Part shown: one piece after another, positions 25,610-33,510 of the stretch
Position numbering within the stretch: position 1 is the first letter of the stretch
Layout of the letters: every line of letters begins with the position of its first letter
Notes under the pieces: model-generated
The model's input: only the letters and a program-made list of their open reading frames with translations
Database searches by the model: none
Told to the model about the DNA's origin: nothing
Assembly: GCA_027531565.1 (NCBI GenBank)
Contig: JAPZSB010000007.1
Location: 372,001 to 436,000, forward strand
Direction of reading: 5' to 3'
Source: Beijerinckiaceae bacterium
Lineage (GTDB): Bacteria > Pseudomonadota > Alphaproteobacteria > Rhizobiales > Beijerinckiaceae
Length of the DNA: 64,000 nt
Made by a program: the position numbers and the translations under genes

Positions 25610-27175
25610 TCAAAAGAGCGAGCCCTGCCCGCCGCCGGGTGCGGGCTTCCGGGCCGGCCGCGCCGCCGGGGCACCGCCAGAGCCGGTCACGGCCTCGATC
25701 CGGCCATCGGCGAATTCGATGGAGACGGCCTGCCCGGCCTCCAGCCCCTCGCGGCGGCTGAGGATGCGATCCTCCTGCCGGATCACGGCATAGCCGCGGG
25801 CGAGGACATTCTTGTAGGCGAGCGAATCGAGCAGCTTGGCCCGTGCCTCGAGAGCGGCCTTCCTCACGCCGATCCGGGCCTCGATCACGTGCGGGAGCCG
25901 GCCCGCCACCGAAGCGAGAATCTGCTTTCGCCGGACAAGTTCGCGCTCCTCGCGCTGGCGCGTCGTCAGCATGGCCTGCAGGAGTCGCTTGCCAAGCTGC
26001 TCAAGGCGCTGGAGCCGTTCCGCCGGATGTCGGCGACCGATCCCGGAGAGGCGCTCGCCAAGGCCGGCAATGCGCTCCCGGAAGCGGGCGAGCCGCGCCT
26101 CGGGCTTCTGCGCGCCGAGCCGGCGGGCGAGATTGGCCAGCAGGACGGAGCGGCGGTCGCGCGCGGCGCGCAATGCATTGTCGAGCCGGAGGATCGCGCG
26201 GTCGAGCCGCTGGGCCGGGCTTTCGAGCAGGCGCTCGGGTGAGCCCATCGCCCGGGCCAGGTTGGCGAGATCACGCCGGCGGCGGTCCTGGCCGCGCGCC
26301 ATGGAGCCGGCCAGCCGGGCGGCGCGGTCGCGCAGGTCGGCCAGCAGATCGACCCGGACCGGCACAACCATCTCGGCCGCAGCCGTCGGCGTCGGGGCGC
26401 GGATATCCGCGACGAGATCAAGCAGCGTCCAGTCGGTCTCGTGGCCGATAGCCGAGACAAGCGGGATGGTGCTTTCGGCCGCGGCGCGGACGACGATCTC
26501 CTCGTTGAAACTCCAGAGATCCTCCAGCGATCCGCCACCACGCGCGACGACGAGCACATCCGGGCGCGGCAGGTCATCCTCGTCGCCGATCGCGTTGAAG
26601 CCGCGGATGCCAGCCGCCACTTCTGCCGCGCTGCCTTCGCCCTGTACCCGGACCGGCCAGACCAGCACGGTGCAGGGGAACCGGTCCGACAGGCGGTGGA
26701 TCATGTCGCGAATCACCGCGCCGGTGGGCGAGGTCACGATGCCGATCACCTGCGGCAGATAGGGCAGCGGGCGCTTGCGGGCGGCATCGAACAGCCCCTC
26801 GCCCTGCAGCTTGCGCCGGCGTTCCTCCAGCAGCGCCATGAGCGCGCCGACACCGGCCGGCTCCATCTGCTCGATGATGATCTGGTAGCTGGACTTGCCC
26901 GGGAAGGTGGTGATCCGGCCGATCGCCACCACTTCCAGCCCGTCCTCGGGGCGGAACCGGATCCGCGAGAACACGCCCTTCCAGATCACGGCGTCGATCT
27001 TCGCGTTCTGGTCCTTCAGCGAGAAATAGACATGGCCGGAGGAATGGGGCCCGCGATAGCCGGAAATCTCGCCGCGCAGGCGCACCTGCCCGAAGGCATC
27101 CTCGATCGTGCGCTTGAGCGCGCCGGCGAGTTCGGAGACCGACAATTCGGGGGTGTTCGTGACCGGCTGATCCAT
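25610..27175 (-). CDS. xseA: Exodeoxyribonuclease VII large subunit
   Basis: Catalytic subunit of ExoVII, which degrades single-stranded DNA from both ends. The 521-residue protein has an N-terminal OB fold (LRGEISGYRGPHSSGHVYFSLKD), the catalytic domain with GIVTSPTGAVIRDMIHRL, ARGGGSLEDLWSFNEE and SAIGHETDWTLLDLVADIRAPTPTAAAE, and long C-terminal coiled coils rich in Arg/Leu. Start at 27175 (MDQPVTNTPELSVSEL) matches the family; the long open frame upstream is antisense to purD. The small subunit xseB is not in the window. Confidence 0.95.
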   Translation of the reverse strand: MDQPVTNTPELSVSELAGALKRTIEDAFGQVRLRGEISGYRGPHSSGHVYFSLKDQNAKIDAVIWKGVFSRIRFRPEDGLEVVAIGRITTFPGKSSYQIIIEQMEPAGVGALMALLEERRRKLQGEGLFDAARKRPLPYLPQVIGIVTSPTGAVIRDMIHRLSDRFPCTVLVWPVRVQGEGSAAEVAAGIRGFNAIGDEDDLPRPDVLVVARGGGSLEDLWSFNEEIVVRAAAESTIPLVSAIGHETDWTLLDLVADIRAPTPTAAAEMVVPVRVDLLADLRDRAARLAGSMARGQDRRRRDLANLARAMGSPERLLESPAQRLDRAILRLDNALRAARDRRSVLLANLARRLGAQKPEARLARFRERIAGLGERLSGIGRRHPAERLQRLEQLGKRLLQAMLTTRQREERELVRRKQILASVAGRLPHVIEARIGVRKAALEARAKLLDSLAYKNVLARGYAVIRQEDRILSRREGLEAGQAVSIEFADGRIEAVTGSGGAPAARPARKPAPGGGQGSLF

Positions 27176-27268
27176 GCGCCGAGTGTAGAGATCGGCGGCG
27201 AGGGATGCTACAGGCCTCTTGCATTGCAGCAGCGGGTTATCCGCAGCCTGCATGACCAGAGGGTTATC

Positions 27269-28543
27269 ATGAAGGTTCTTCTTCTCGGCAGTGGCGGCCG
27301 CGAGCATGCCCTCGCGCTGGCGCTTTCGCGGTCCCCGTCGCTGACGCAGCTTTTCATCCTGCCGGGCAATGACGGCATGGCCCGCGAGGGGCAGCTCGTT
27401 CCCGGCATTGCGCTTTCCGATCACGCCGCGATTCTCGGCCTGTGCCGGCAGGAGGCGATCGATCTCGTGGTGGTGGGCCCGGAAGCGCCGCTGGTCGCCG
27501 GGCTGGCGGATGATCTCGCCGCGGCGGGCTTTGCCGTGTTCGGCCCCTCGAAGGCAGCCGCGCAGCTCGAAGGCTCGAAGGATTTCACCAAGTCGGTCTG
27601 CGATGCGGCCGGCATCCCGACTGCCGCCTATGCGACCTTCACCGACCATGCCGGCGCCCTCGCCTATCTCCGCGCGAAGGGTGCGCCGATCGTGGTGAAG
27701 TATGACGGGCTGATGGCCGGCAAGGGCGTGACCGTCGCCGCCAGACTCGCCGAGGCGGAAGAGGCCATCGCGGCGCTCTATGCCAACGAGCCGGCCGCCA
27801 AGGTCGTGATCGAGGAGATGATGGAGGGCGAGGAGGCAAGCTTCTTCTGCCTGATCGACGGCGAGACGGTGGTTCCTTTCGGCTCGGCGCAGGATCACAA
27901 GCGCGTCTTCGACGGCGACCGGGGGCCGAATACCGGCGGGATGGGTGCCTATTCGCCGGCGCCGGTCTTCACCGCAGCGCTTGAAACGGAGACGCTCGAG
28001 CGGATCATCCGTCCGACCGCGCGGGAAATGGTGCGGCGGGGCATGCCGTATCGCGGCGTGCTGTTTGCCGGGCTGATGCTCACGGCCGACGGGCCGAAGC
28101 TCATCGAATACAATTGCCGGTTCGGCGATCCGGAATGCCAGGCGCTGATGCTGCGCTTCGAGGGCGATCTCGTGCAGGTTCTCCATGCCGCAGCAAACGG
28201 TGCTCTCGACCGGGTGAGCGTGACACTCGGTGCCCGCCATGCGGTGGGCGTGGTGATGGCGGCGAAGGGCTACCCTGGCGAGTATGCGAAGGGCAGCGTG
28301 ATCCGGGGCCTCGACATGGCCGGCGCCCTGCCCGGCGTCACGATCTTCCATGCGGGCACGAAGACCGTGGCCGGCGAGGTCACCAGCCATGGCGGCCGGG
28401 TCTTGACCGTCGCCGCGACGGGAACCACGCTCCGGGAAGCGCGGGACCGCGCCTATGCGGCGGTGGATGCGATCGACTGGCCGGAAGGGTTCTGCCGGCG
28501 CGATATCGCCGCCCGCGGGCTGGCGCGGCTCGGCCAGGGCTGA
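27269..28543 (+). CDS. purD: Phosphoribosylamine-glycine ligase
   Basis: ATP-grasp enzyme making GAR, the second step of purine synthesis. The 424-residue protein begins [19 protein letters not shown] and shows [18 protein letters not shown]-type [43 protein letters not shown] and [12 protein letters not shown]. Divergent from xseA with a 93-bp intergenic region; the next gene begins 13 bp after its stop. The start is the ATG at 27269; an upstream open frame is antisense to xseA. Confidence 0.96.
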   Translation: MKVLLLGSGGREHALALALSRSPSLTQLFILPGNDGMAREGQLVPGIALSDHAAILGLCRQEAIDLVVVGPEAPLVAGLADDLAAAGFAVFGPSKAAAQLEGSKDFTKSVCDAAGIPTAAYATFTDHAGALAYLRAKGAPIVVKYDGLMAGKGVTVAARLAEAEEAIAALYANEPAAKVVIEEMMEGEEASFFCLIDGETVVPFGSAQDHKRVFDGDRGPNTGGMGAYSPAPVFTAALETETLERIIRPTAREMVRRGMPYRGVLFAGLMLTADGPKLIEYNCRFGDPECQALMLRFEGDLVQVLHAAANGALDRVSVTLGARHAVGVVMAAKGYPGEYAKGSVIRGLDMAGALPGVTIFHAGTKTVAGEVTSHGGRVLTVAATGTTLREARDRAYAAVDAIDWPEGFCRRDIAARGLARLGQG

Positions 28544-28555
28544 GGGAGGCACAGG

Positions 28556-29455
28556 ATGAACGATCTGGCGGATCTGTTTCCCGGTTTCGAGAGCCATTAC
28601 TTCCCCACACGCGAGGGCCAGATCTTCGCGCGGGTCGGGGGCAAGGGTCCGCCCCTCGTGCTGCTGCACGGTTTCCCGCAGACCCATGTGATCTGGCACC
28701 GGATGGCGCCTGAACTGGCAAAAACACACCAGGTCATCGCGATGGATCTGCGCGGCTATGGCTGGTCGAGCGCGCCACGGGGTGGCCCGCCGCACGAGAC
28801 CTATTCCAAGCGCGCCATGGCGGAGGATGTGCTGGCGGTGATCGACCAGCTCGGCCATACCCGCTTCGCGCTGGTCGGCCATGATCGCGGGGCGCGGGTC
28901 AGCTACCGGCTGGCGCTGGACCATCCCGGCCGGCTGACGCATCTCGCCCTGCTCGACATCATCCCCACTCTCGCCATGTGGGAACGGATGGATGCCCGCC
29001 GGGCGATGCAGGTCTATCACTGGAGCTTCCTCGCCCAGCCGGCGCCGATGCCGGAAACCCTGATCGGCCGGGTGTCGACGGAGTTTCTGGAGCATACGCT
29101 GGCAAGCTGGACGGCCGCGAAGGATCTCTCGGCTTTCGACAGCCGGGCGCTCCGGCATTACCGGGCCTTCTTCAACGATCCCTCGCGGATCCATGCCTGC
29201 TGCGAGGATTACCGCGCCGGCGCGGCGATCGATGTCGACCATGACGAGGCAAGCCGGCAGGCCGGCGCGCGGATCGATTGCCCGGTCCTCGTCCTCTGGG
29301 GCGAGGTCGGCATTCCGGCGGCCGGCTCGTCGCCGCTCGAGGCGTGGAAGGATTTCGCGCCGCAGGCAACGGGATCGCCGATCCGGGCCGGACATTTCCT
29401 GCCGGAAGAGAACCCGGCCGATACACTTGCCGCGCTGAAGGCATTCCTCGGATGA
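28556..29455 (+). CDS. Alpha/beta hydrolase with a complete fluoroacetate (haloacetate) dehalogenase active site
   Basis: Predicted to hydrolyse haloacetates, possibly fluoroacetate, to glycolate and halide. The 299-residue protein has nucleophile D110 in GHDRGAR, carboxylate-binding R111 and R114, acid D134, halide-pocket H155, W156 and Y219, W185 and catalytic H280. From memory, these are the residues and the same numbering as in RPA1163 of Rhodopseudomonas palustris. Other motifs: LLHGFPQTH, MDLRGYGWS, YHWSFLAQP. Related epoxide hydrolases have Tyr pairs instead. If glycolate is the product, the glc operon at 57-62 kb could use it. Stop overlaps the next ATG (ATGA). Confidence 0.9.
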   Translation: MNDLADLFPGFESHYFPTREGQIFARVGGKGPPLVLLHGFPQTHVIWHRMAPELAKTHQVIAMDLRGYGWSSAPRGGPPHETYSKRAMAEDVLAVIDQLGHTRFALVGHDRGARVSYRLALDHPGRLTHLALLDIIPTLAMWERMDARRAMQVYHWSFLAQPAPMPETLIGRVSTEFLEHTLASWTAAKDLSAFDSRALRHYRAFFNDPSRIHACCEDYRAGAAIDVDHDEASRQAGARIDCPVLVLWGEVGIPAAGSSPLEAWKDFAPQATGSPIRAGHFLPEENPADTLAALKAFLG

Positions 29456-30300
29456 AGGGCCGCAAGCGCAAGCCGAAGATCGGGCTGGTGCTCGGCTCCG
29501 GCGGGGCGCGCGGCCTCGCGCATATCGTGGTGCTGGAAACGCTCGACCGGCTGAAGCTGAAACCGGTCGAGATGGCCGGCACCTCGATCGGCGCGATCCT
29601 CGGCGCGGCCTATGCTTCCGGCACCAGCGGCGCGGAATTGCGGGCACATGCGATCCGTGATTTCAAGAACCGCACCGACGTGATGACGCGCCTGTTCCAG
29701 ACGCGCGTCGGCCGCTTCGTGGATCTGTTCCAGCAGGGCCTCGCCAACCCCGTTCTTGTCGATGGTGAGGGCATTCTCGAACGGTTCCTGCCGCGCCCCC
29801 TGCCGGAGAGCTTCGCGGAACTGTCCATCCCGCTCTCGGTGATCGCGGCGGATTTCCACCGGCTCGACCGGGTGGTCTTCACCGAAGGCGCGCTGCGCCC
29901 GGCCGTCGCCGCCTCGATGGCGATCCCCGGTCTTGTCCGGCCGGTTGTCTATCGCAACCGCGTGATGGTGGATGGCGGCGCCGTTGACCCGCTCCCCGTC
30001 CGGGCGATTTCCGGCGAGGCGGATCTCATCATCGCGGTCGATGTTTCCCGCGCGGCCGCGCGGGAGGAAAGCGAGCGCATTCCCAATGCGGTCGAAACAG
30101 GGTTCCGGGTCTTCGACCTGATGCAGGCTGCCCTTGCCGATGCGCAAGCCAGCGACAACAGCCGGCCGATCTACCGGCTCAAGGCGCCGGTCGAGGGCTT
30201 CAATGCGCTGGATTTCTTCTCGGCCAAGGGCATCCTCGCCGCGTCGGAAGCGCTGGCCGGTGCGGTCGAGGCCATCATCGAACAGGCCTCGTCCCGCTAG
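29452..30300 (+). CDS. Patatin-like phospholipase family protein (RssA-like)
   Basis: A 282-residue protein with the oxyanion loop GSGGARG (residues 15-21), nucleophile S45 in GTSIG, and the catalytic D174 in MVDGGAVDPLP: a complete Ser-Asp dyad. Closest to the bacterial RssA-type patatins that lack a signal peptide. Expected to cleave acyl chains from phospholipids or other esters; substrate unknown. It starts within the stop of the dehalogenase-like gene and ends in a CTAG where its stop overlaps that of the convergent tadA gene. Confidence 0.9.
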   Translation: MKGRKRKPKIGLVLGSGGARGLAHIVVLETLDRLKLKPVEMAGTSIGAILGAAYASGTSGAELRAHAIRDFKNRTDVMTRLFQTRVGRFVDLFQQGLANPVLVDGEGILERFLPRPLPESFAELSIPLSVIAADFHRLDRVVFTEGALRPAVAASMAIPGLVRPVVYRNRVMVDGGAVDPLPVRAISGEADLIIAVDVSRAAAREESERIPNAVETGFRVFDLMQAALADAQASDNSRPIYRLKAPVEGFNALDFFSAKGILAASEALAGAVEAIIEQASSR

Positions 30301-30752
30301 CGCCGGTCGCGGAAGAAGGCGCGGAGCATTTCCGCGGCTTCCTGCTCCCGGATGCCGGGATAGACCTCCGGCGCATGATGGCAGCTCGGCTGGGTATAGA
30401 GTCGCGGCCCGTTTTCCACCGCGCCGCCCTTCGGATCTCCTGCCGAGTAATAGAGCCGACGGATCCGGGCAAAGGAGATCGCCGTGGCACACATCGGGCA
30501 GGGTTCGAGCGTCACGTAGAGATCGGCGCCGATGAGCCTCTCGCTGCCGAGCCGGGCACAGGCCTCGCGGATGGCCAGCATCTCGGCATGGGCGGTGGGA
30601 TCACGGCATTCCCGCATCCGGTTGCCGGCCCGGGCGAGGAGTTCACCCTCGCGCAGGATGGCGGCGCCGATCGGCACCTCGCCCCGGCCCGCCGCCGCGC
30701 GCGCCTCGTCAAAGGCAATGTCGAAGCCGCTGAGGCCCTGCTCTCTGCTCAT
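30297..30752 (-). CDS. tadA: tRNA-specific adenosine deaminase (nucleoside deaminase family)
   Basis: Deaminates A34 of tRNA-Arg to inosine. The 151-residue protein has the zinc site H55-A-E57 and P84-C85-P-M-C88 and the flanking signatures VPIGAAIL and ARIRRLYYSAGDPKGGAVENG. Guanine deaminases share the fold, but sequence and length match TadA. Start at 30752 (MSREQGLSGFD). The open frame extends 769 codons further upstream only because it runs antisense to the repeat-rich rluB; that extension is not coding. Divergent from rluB, 93 bp apart. Confidence 0.9.
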   Translation of the reverse strand: MSREQGLSGFDIAFDEARAAAGRGEVPIGAAILREGELLARAGNRMRECRDPTAHAEMLAIREACARLGSERLIGADLYVTLEPCPMCATAISFARIRRLYYSAGDPKGGAVENGPRLYTQPSCHHAPEVYPGIREQEAAEMLRAFFRDRR

Positions 30753-30845
30753 GGCGGGGATGCTCCGGGCTTTCTGTCCTGCAGTTTGCGAATAAAGTTG
30801 CGTCTGGCCCTCGCAACAGGCGGTCGATCCTGATATGAGCGCGAC

Positions 30846-32942
30846 ATGTCTGACAGCGATAATGAGAAACGTCGCGGTGGCAAGCCCCGCGACTCCCGCC
30901 CGCGCGCCGATCGTTCCGGCGATGCCCCGCGTTCCCCGCGCCCCAAGGGCGAGTTCCGCCCGCGGCAGGACCGCGATGCGCCCGCCGGTGACAGCCGCCC
31001 GAAGCGCAGCTTCCGCCCCCGCGACGAGCAAGCCGGCGAGGAACGCGGCTTCCGGGCGCGCCCACCGCGCGACAATGCCGGCGGCGACCGCCCGTTCAAG
31101 GCGCGTGCCCCGCGCCGGGATGATCAGGGCGGCGAAGAACGCGGCTTCCGGCCGCGCCCGCCGCGCGACAATGCCGGCGGTGATCGCCCGTTCAAGCCGC
31201 GCGCCCCGCGCCGGGACGATCAGGGCGGCGAGGAACGCAGCTTCCGGCCGCGCCCGCCGCGCGACAATGCCGGCGGTGATCGCCCGTTCAAGCCCCGGGC
31301 CCCGCGCCGGGATGAGGATCCGAATGCCCCGAGCGGCTTCGCGCCCGAAGGCGAGCGCATCGCCCGGGTGATGGCGCGCGCCGGCCTGTGTTCGCGCCGC
31401 GATGCCGAAACCTGGATCGAGGAAGGCCGCGTCAGCGTAAATGGCAGGGTCATCGACAGCCCGGCTCTGGACGTGACCGATCGCGACCGCATCCTCGTGG
31501 ATGGCAAGCCCCTGCCCGAGCGCGAGCGCACCCGGCTCTGGCTCTACAACAAGCCGCGTGGTCTCGTGACAACGGCCAGCGATCCGGAAGGACGCCCGAC
31601 CGTCTTCGACAACCTGCCGGCGGAACTGCCCCGCGTGATCTCCGTCGGGCGGCTCGACATCAACACCGAAGGGCTGATGCTGCTGACCAATGATGGTGGC
31701 CTCGCCCGCGTGCTGGCGCTGCCCGAGACCGGCTGGCTGCGCCGTTACCGCGTGCGCGTGCATGGCGGTGTCGATCAGGCGATGCTCGACACGCTGCGCG
31801 AAGGCATCTCGCTCGACGGGATCGATTACGGCCCCATCGTCGCGACGCTCGAACGCGAAGTCGGCGACAATGCCTGGCTGGTGATGGATCTGCGCGAGGG
31901 CAAGAACCGCGAGATCAAGCGCGTGCTCGAGCATTTCAATCTCCAGGTCAACCGGCTGATCCGGGTCTCGTTCGGACCGTTCCAGCTGGAGGATCTCGGC
32001 GAAGGCGCGATCGAGGAAGTCCGCACGAAGACCCTGCGTGACCAGCTCGGCGACCGCCTGACTGCCGAGGCCGGCGCCTATTTCGAGGGGCCGCGCCGCG
32101 AAAGCGCCGCCGACCGCGAGGCGCTGCTTCAGGAAGAGCCCGTCCGCAAACGCTTTGACAAGCGCAAGCCCGGCGAGAAGCGCGAGCTCGCGCTGTCCGG
32201 TGCGGCGAAGGATCTGAAGGTCGAGCGCGAACGCGTTGCGGATCGCCGGGGCCGGACTGTCAAGGTCGAGCGGATCGTCAAGAAGGACCTGCCGCCGGAA
32301 GAGCCGCCGCGCATCATTCGCGAGGAGCGCGAGGAGCGGCGCCCGCGCCGGGATTTCGGCGACCGGCCGTTCAAGCCCCGCGCCCCGCGCCGTGATGACC
32401 AAGGCGGCGAAGAACGCAGCTTCCGTCCGCGCCCGCCGCGGGATGGTGGCGATCGAGGCGACCGGCCGTTCAAGCCCCGCGCCCCGCGTCGCGATGACCA
32501 AGGCGGCGAGGAACGCAGCTTCCGCCCGCGCCCGCCGCGGGATGGCGCACCTTCGGGTGATCGCCCGTTCAAGCCCCGCGCCCCGCGTCGCGATGACCAA
32601 GGCGGCGAAGAACGCAGCTTCCGTCCGCGCCCGCCGCGGGATGGCGCACCTTCGGGTGACCGGCCCTTCAAGCCGCGCGCCCCGCGCCGCGACGATCAGG
32701 GCGGGGAAGACCGCAGTTTCCGGCCCCGCCCGCCGCGGGATGGCGCACCTTCGGGTGACCGGCCCTTCAAGCCGCGCGCCCCGCGCCGCGACGATCAGGG
32801 CGGGGAAGAGCGCAGTTTCCGGCCCCGCCCGCCGCGGGATGGCGCACCTTCGGGTGACCGGCCCTTCAAGCCGCGTGGCGACTTCAAGCGACCGGGTGGA
32901 CCGAAGCCGGGCGGCAAGCGGCCGCCGCGCGACCGGGGCTGA
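30846..32942 (+). CDS. rluB: RluB/RsuA-type pseudouridine synthase with repeat-rich N- and C-terminal arms
   Basis: Isomerises a uridine in rRNA (U2605 of 23S in the RluB subgroup). Of 698 residues only about 168-420 form the enzyme: an S4 RNA-binding domain (ERIARVMARAGLCSRRDAE...) and the catalytic domain with D271 in SVGRLDINTEGL and the KNREIKRV motif. The N-terminal arm (1-165) is Arg/Asp/Pro-rich with three 32-residue repeats; the C-terminal arm (after ~470) has six starts of a 33-residue repeat. The unit is GDRPFKPRAPRRDDQGGEER plus SFRPRPPRDGAPS. The arms are probably disordered and RNA-binding. Nothing in the core is missing. Confidence 0.9.
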   Translation: MSDSDNEKRRGGKPRDSRPRADRSGDAPRSPRPKGEFRPRQDRDAPAGDSRPKRSFRPRDEQAGEERGFRARPPRDNAGGDRPFKARAPRRDDQGGEERGFRPRPPRDNAGGDRPFKPRAPRRDDQGGEERSFRPRPPRDNAGGDRPFKPRAPRRDEDPNAPSGFAPEGERIARVMARAGLCSRRDAETWIEEGRVSVNGRVIDSPALDVTDRDRILVDGKPLPERERTRLWLYNKPRGLVTTASDPEGRPTVFDNLPAELPRVISVGRLDINTEGLMLLTNDGGLARVLALPETGWLRRYRVRVHGGVDQAMLDTLREGISLDGIDYGPIVATLEREVGDNAWLVMDLREGKNREIKRVLEHFNLQVNRLIRVSFGPFQLEDLGEGAIEEVRTKTLRDQLGDRLTAEAGAYFEGPRRESAADREALLQEEPVRKRFDKRKPGEKRELALSGAAKDLKVERERVADRRGRTVKVERIVKKDLPPEEPPRIIREEREERRPRRDFGDRPFKPRAPRRDDQGGEERSFRPRPPRDGGDRGDRPFKPRAPRRDDQGGEERSFRPRPPRDGAPSGDRPFKPRAPRRDDQGGEERSFRPRPPRDGAPSGDRPFKPRAPRRDDQGGEDRSFRPRPPRDGAPSGDRPFKPRAPRRDDQGGEERSFRPRPPRDGAPSGDRPFKPRGDFKRPGGPKPGGKRPPRDRG
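31050..31313 (+). repeat. N-terminal 96-bp coding repeats of rluB (three units)
   Basis: Three tandem units of 32 codons (residues 69-156) beginning FRARPPRDNAGG or FRPRPPRDNAGG and containing GDRPFKxRAPRR. They share the unit sequence with the C-terminal arm but have period 96 rather than 99 bp. Confidence 0.8.
32358..32879 (+). repeat. C-terminal 99-bp coding repeats of rluB (six unit starts)
   Basis: Units start at 32358, 32457, 32556, 32655, 32754 and 32853, an exact 99-bp period; the last is cut after GDRPFKPR. Successive copies are nearly identical at the DNA level, which implies recent duplication or gene conversion. Confidence 0.85.
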
Positions 32943-32945
32943 TCC

Positions 32946-33503
32946 ATGCGGATCGTCGGCGGGCGGCTTGGCGGGCGTACCCTCCGGGGTCCGCAGGGCG
33001 ACAGCATCCGGCCGACGACCGACCGGATGCGGCAGGCCCTGTTCAACATCCTGATCCATGCCTACGCATTCCCGTTCGACGGCGCCCGGGTGCTCGATCT
33101 CTTCGCCGGGACGGGTGCGCTGTCGGCGGAGGCGCTTTCACACGGGGCGGGATTCGCCGTGATGGTGGATGTCGGCGCCGAGGCGCGCGGCCTGCAGCGC
33201 GAGAATGTCGAGGCGCTCGGCCTCGGTGGCGTGACGCGCATCCTCCGCCGCGATGCGACGCGCCTCGGCGAGGTTGCGCCGTTCGAGCCCTTCAACCTCG
33301 TCTTCTGTGATCCACCCTATGGCAAGGGCCTCGGCGAGGCAGCCCTGGCCTCCGCGATCCGGGGCGGGTGGATTGCGCCCGACGGGCTTGTGGTGCTGGA
33401 GGAGCGGGCCAGCGCCGAGGTCACCCTGCCGGCGCCTCTGGTCGAGATCGACCGCCGCAAGGCCGGCGAAACCCAGCTGATCTTCGGCCGGATGCCGGGC
33501 TGA
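32946..33503 (+). CDS. rsmD: 16S rRNA (guanine-966-N2)-methyltransferase
   Basis: SAM-dependent methylation of G966 in the 30S subunit. The 185-residue protein begins MRIVGGRLGGRTLRGP, then RPTTDRMRQALFNIL, SAM motif VLDLFAGTGALSAEALSHGA and catalytic FCDPPYGKGL. It follows rluB by 3 bp on the same strand, so the two rRNA modification enzymes form an operon. Convergent with mutL (7-bp gap). Confidence 0.95.
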   Translation: MRIVGGRLGGRTLRGPQGDSIRPTTDRMRQALFNILIHAYAFPFDGARVLDLFAGTGALSAEALSHGAGFAVMVDVGAEARGLQRENVEALGLGGVTRILRRDATRLGEVAPFEPFNLVFCDPPYGKGLGEAALASAIRGGWIAPDGLVVLEERASAEVTLPAPLVEIDRRKAGETQLIFGRMPG

Positions 33504-33510
33504 GCCCCGG

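Noticed and set aside
27176-29647. Long N-terminal extension of xseA (minus strand)
   Set aside because: It is antisense to purD, the dehalogenase-like gene and the patatin start. The ExoVII N-terminus begins exactly at the ATG at 27175.
31050-32879. CRISPR-like regular repeats
   Set aside because: The 96/99-bp repeats are translated units of rluB in frame; there are no unique spacers and no cas genes.
30753-33059. A 769-codon extension of tadA (minus strand)
   Set aside because: It is antisense to the repeat-rich rluB and the start of rsmD. Its repeats mirror the rluB repeats, and TadA is complete from 30752.
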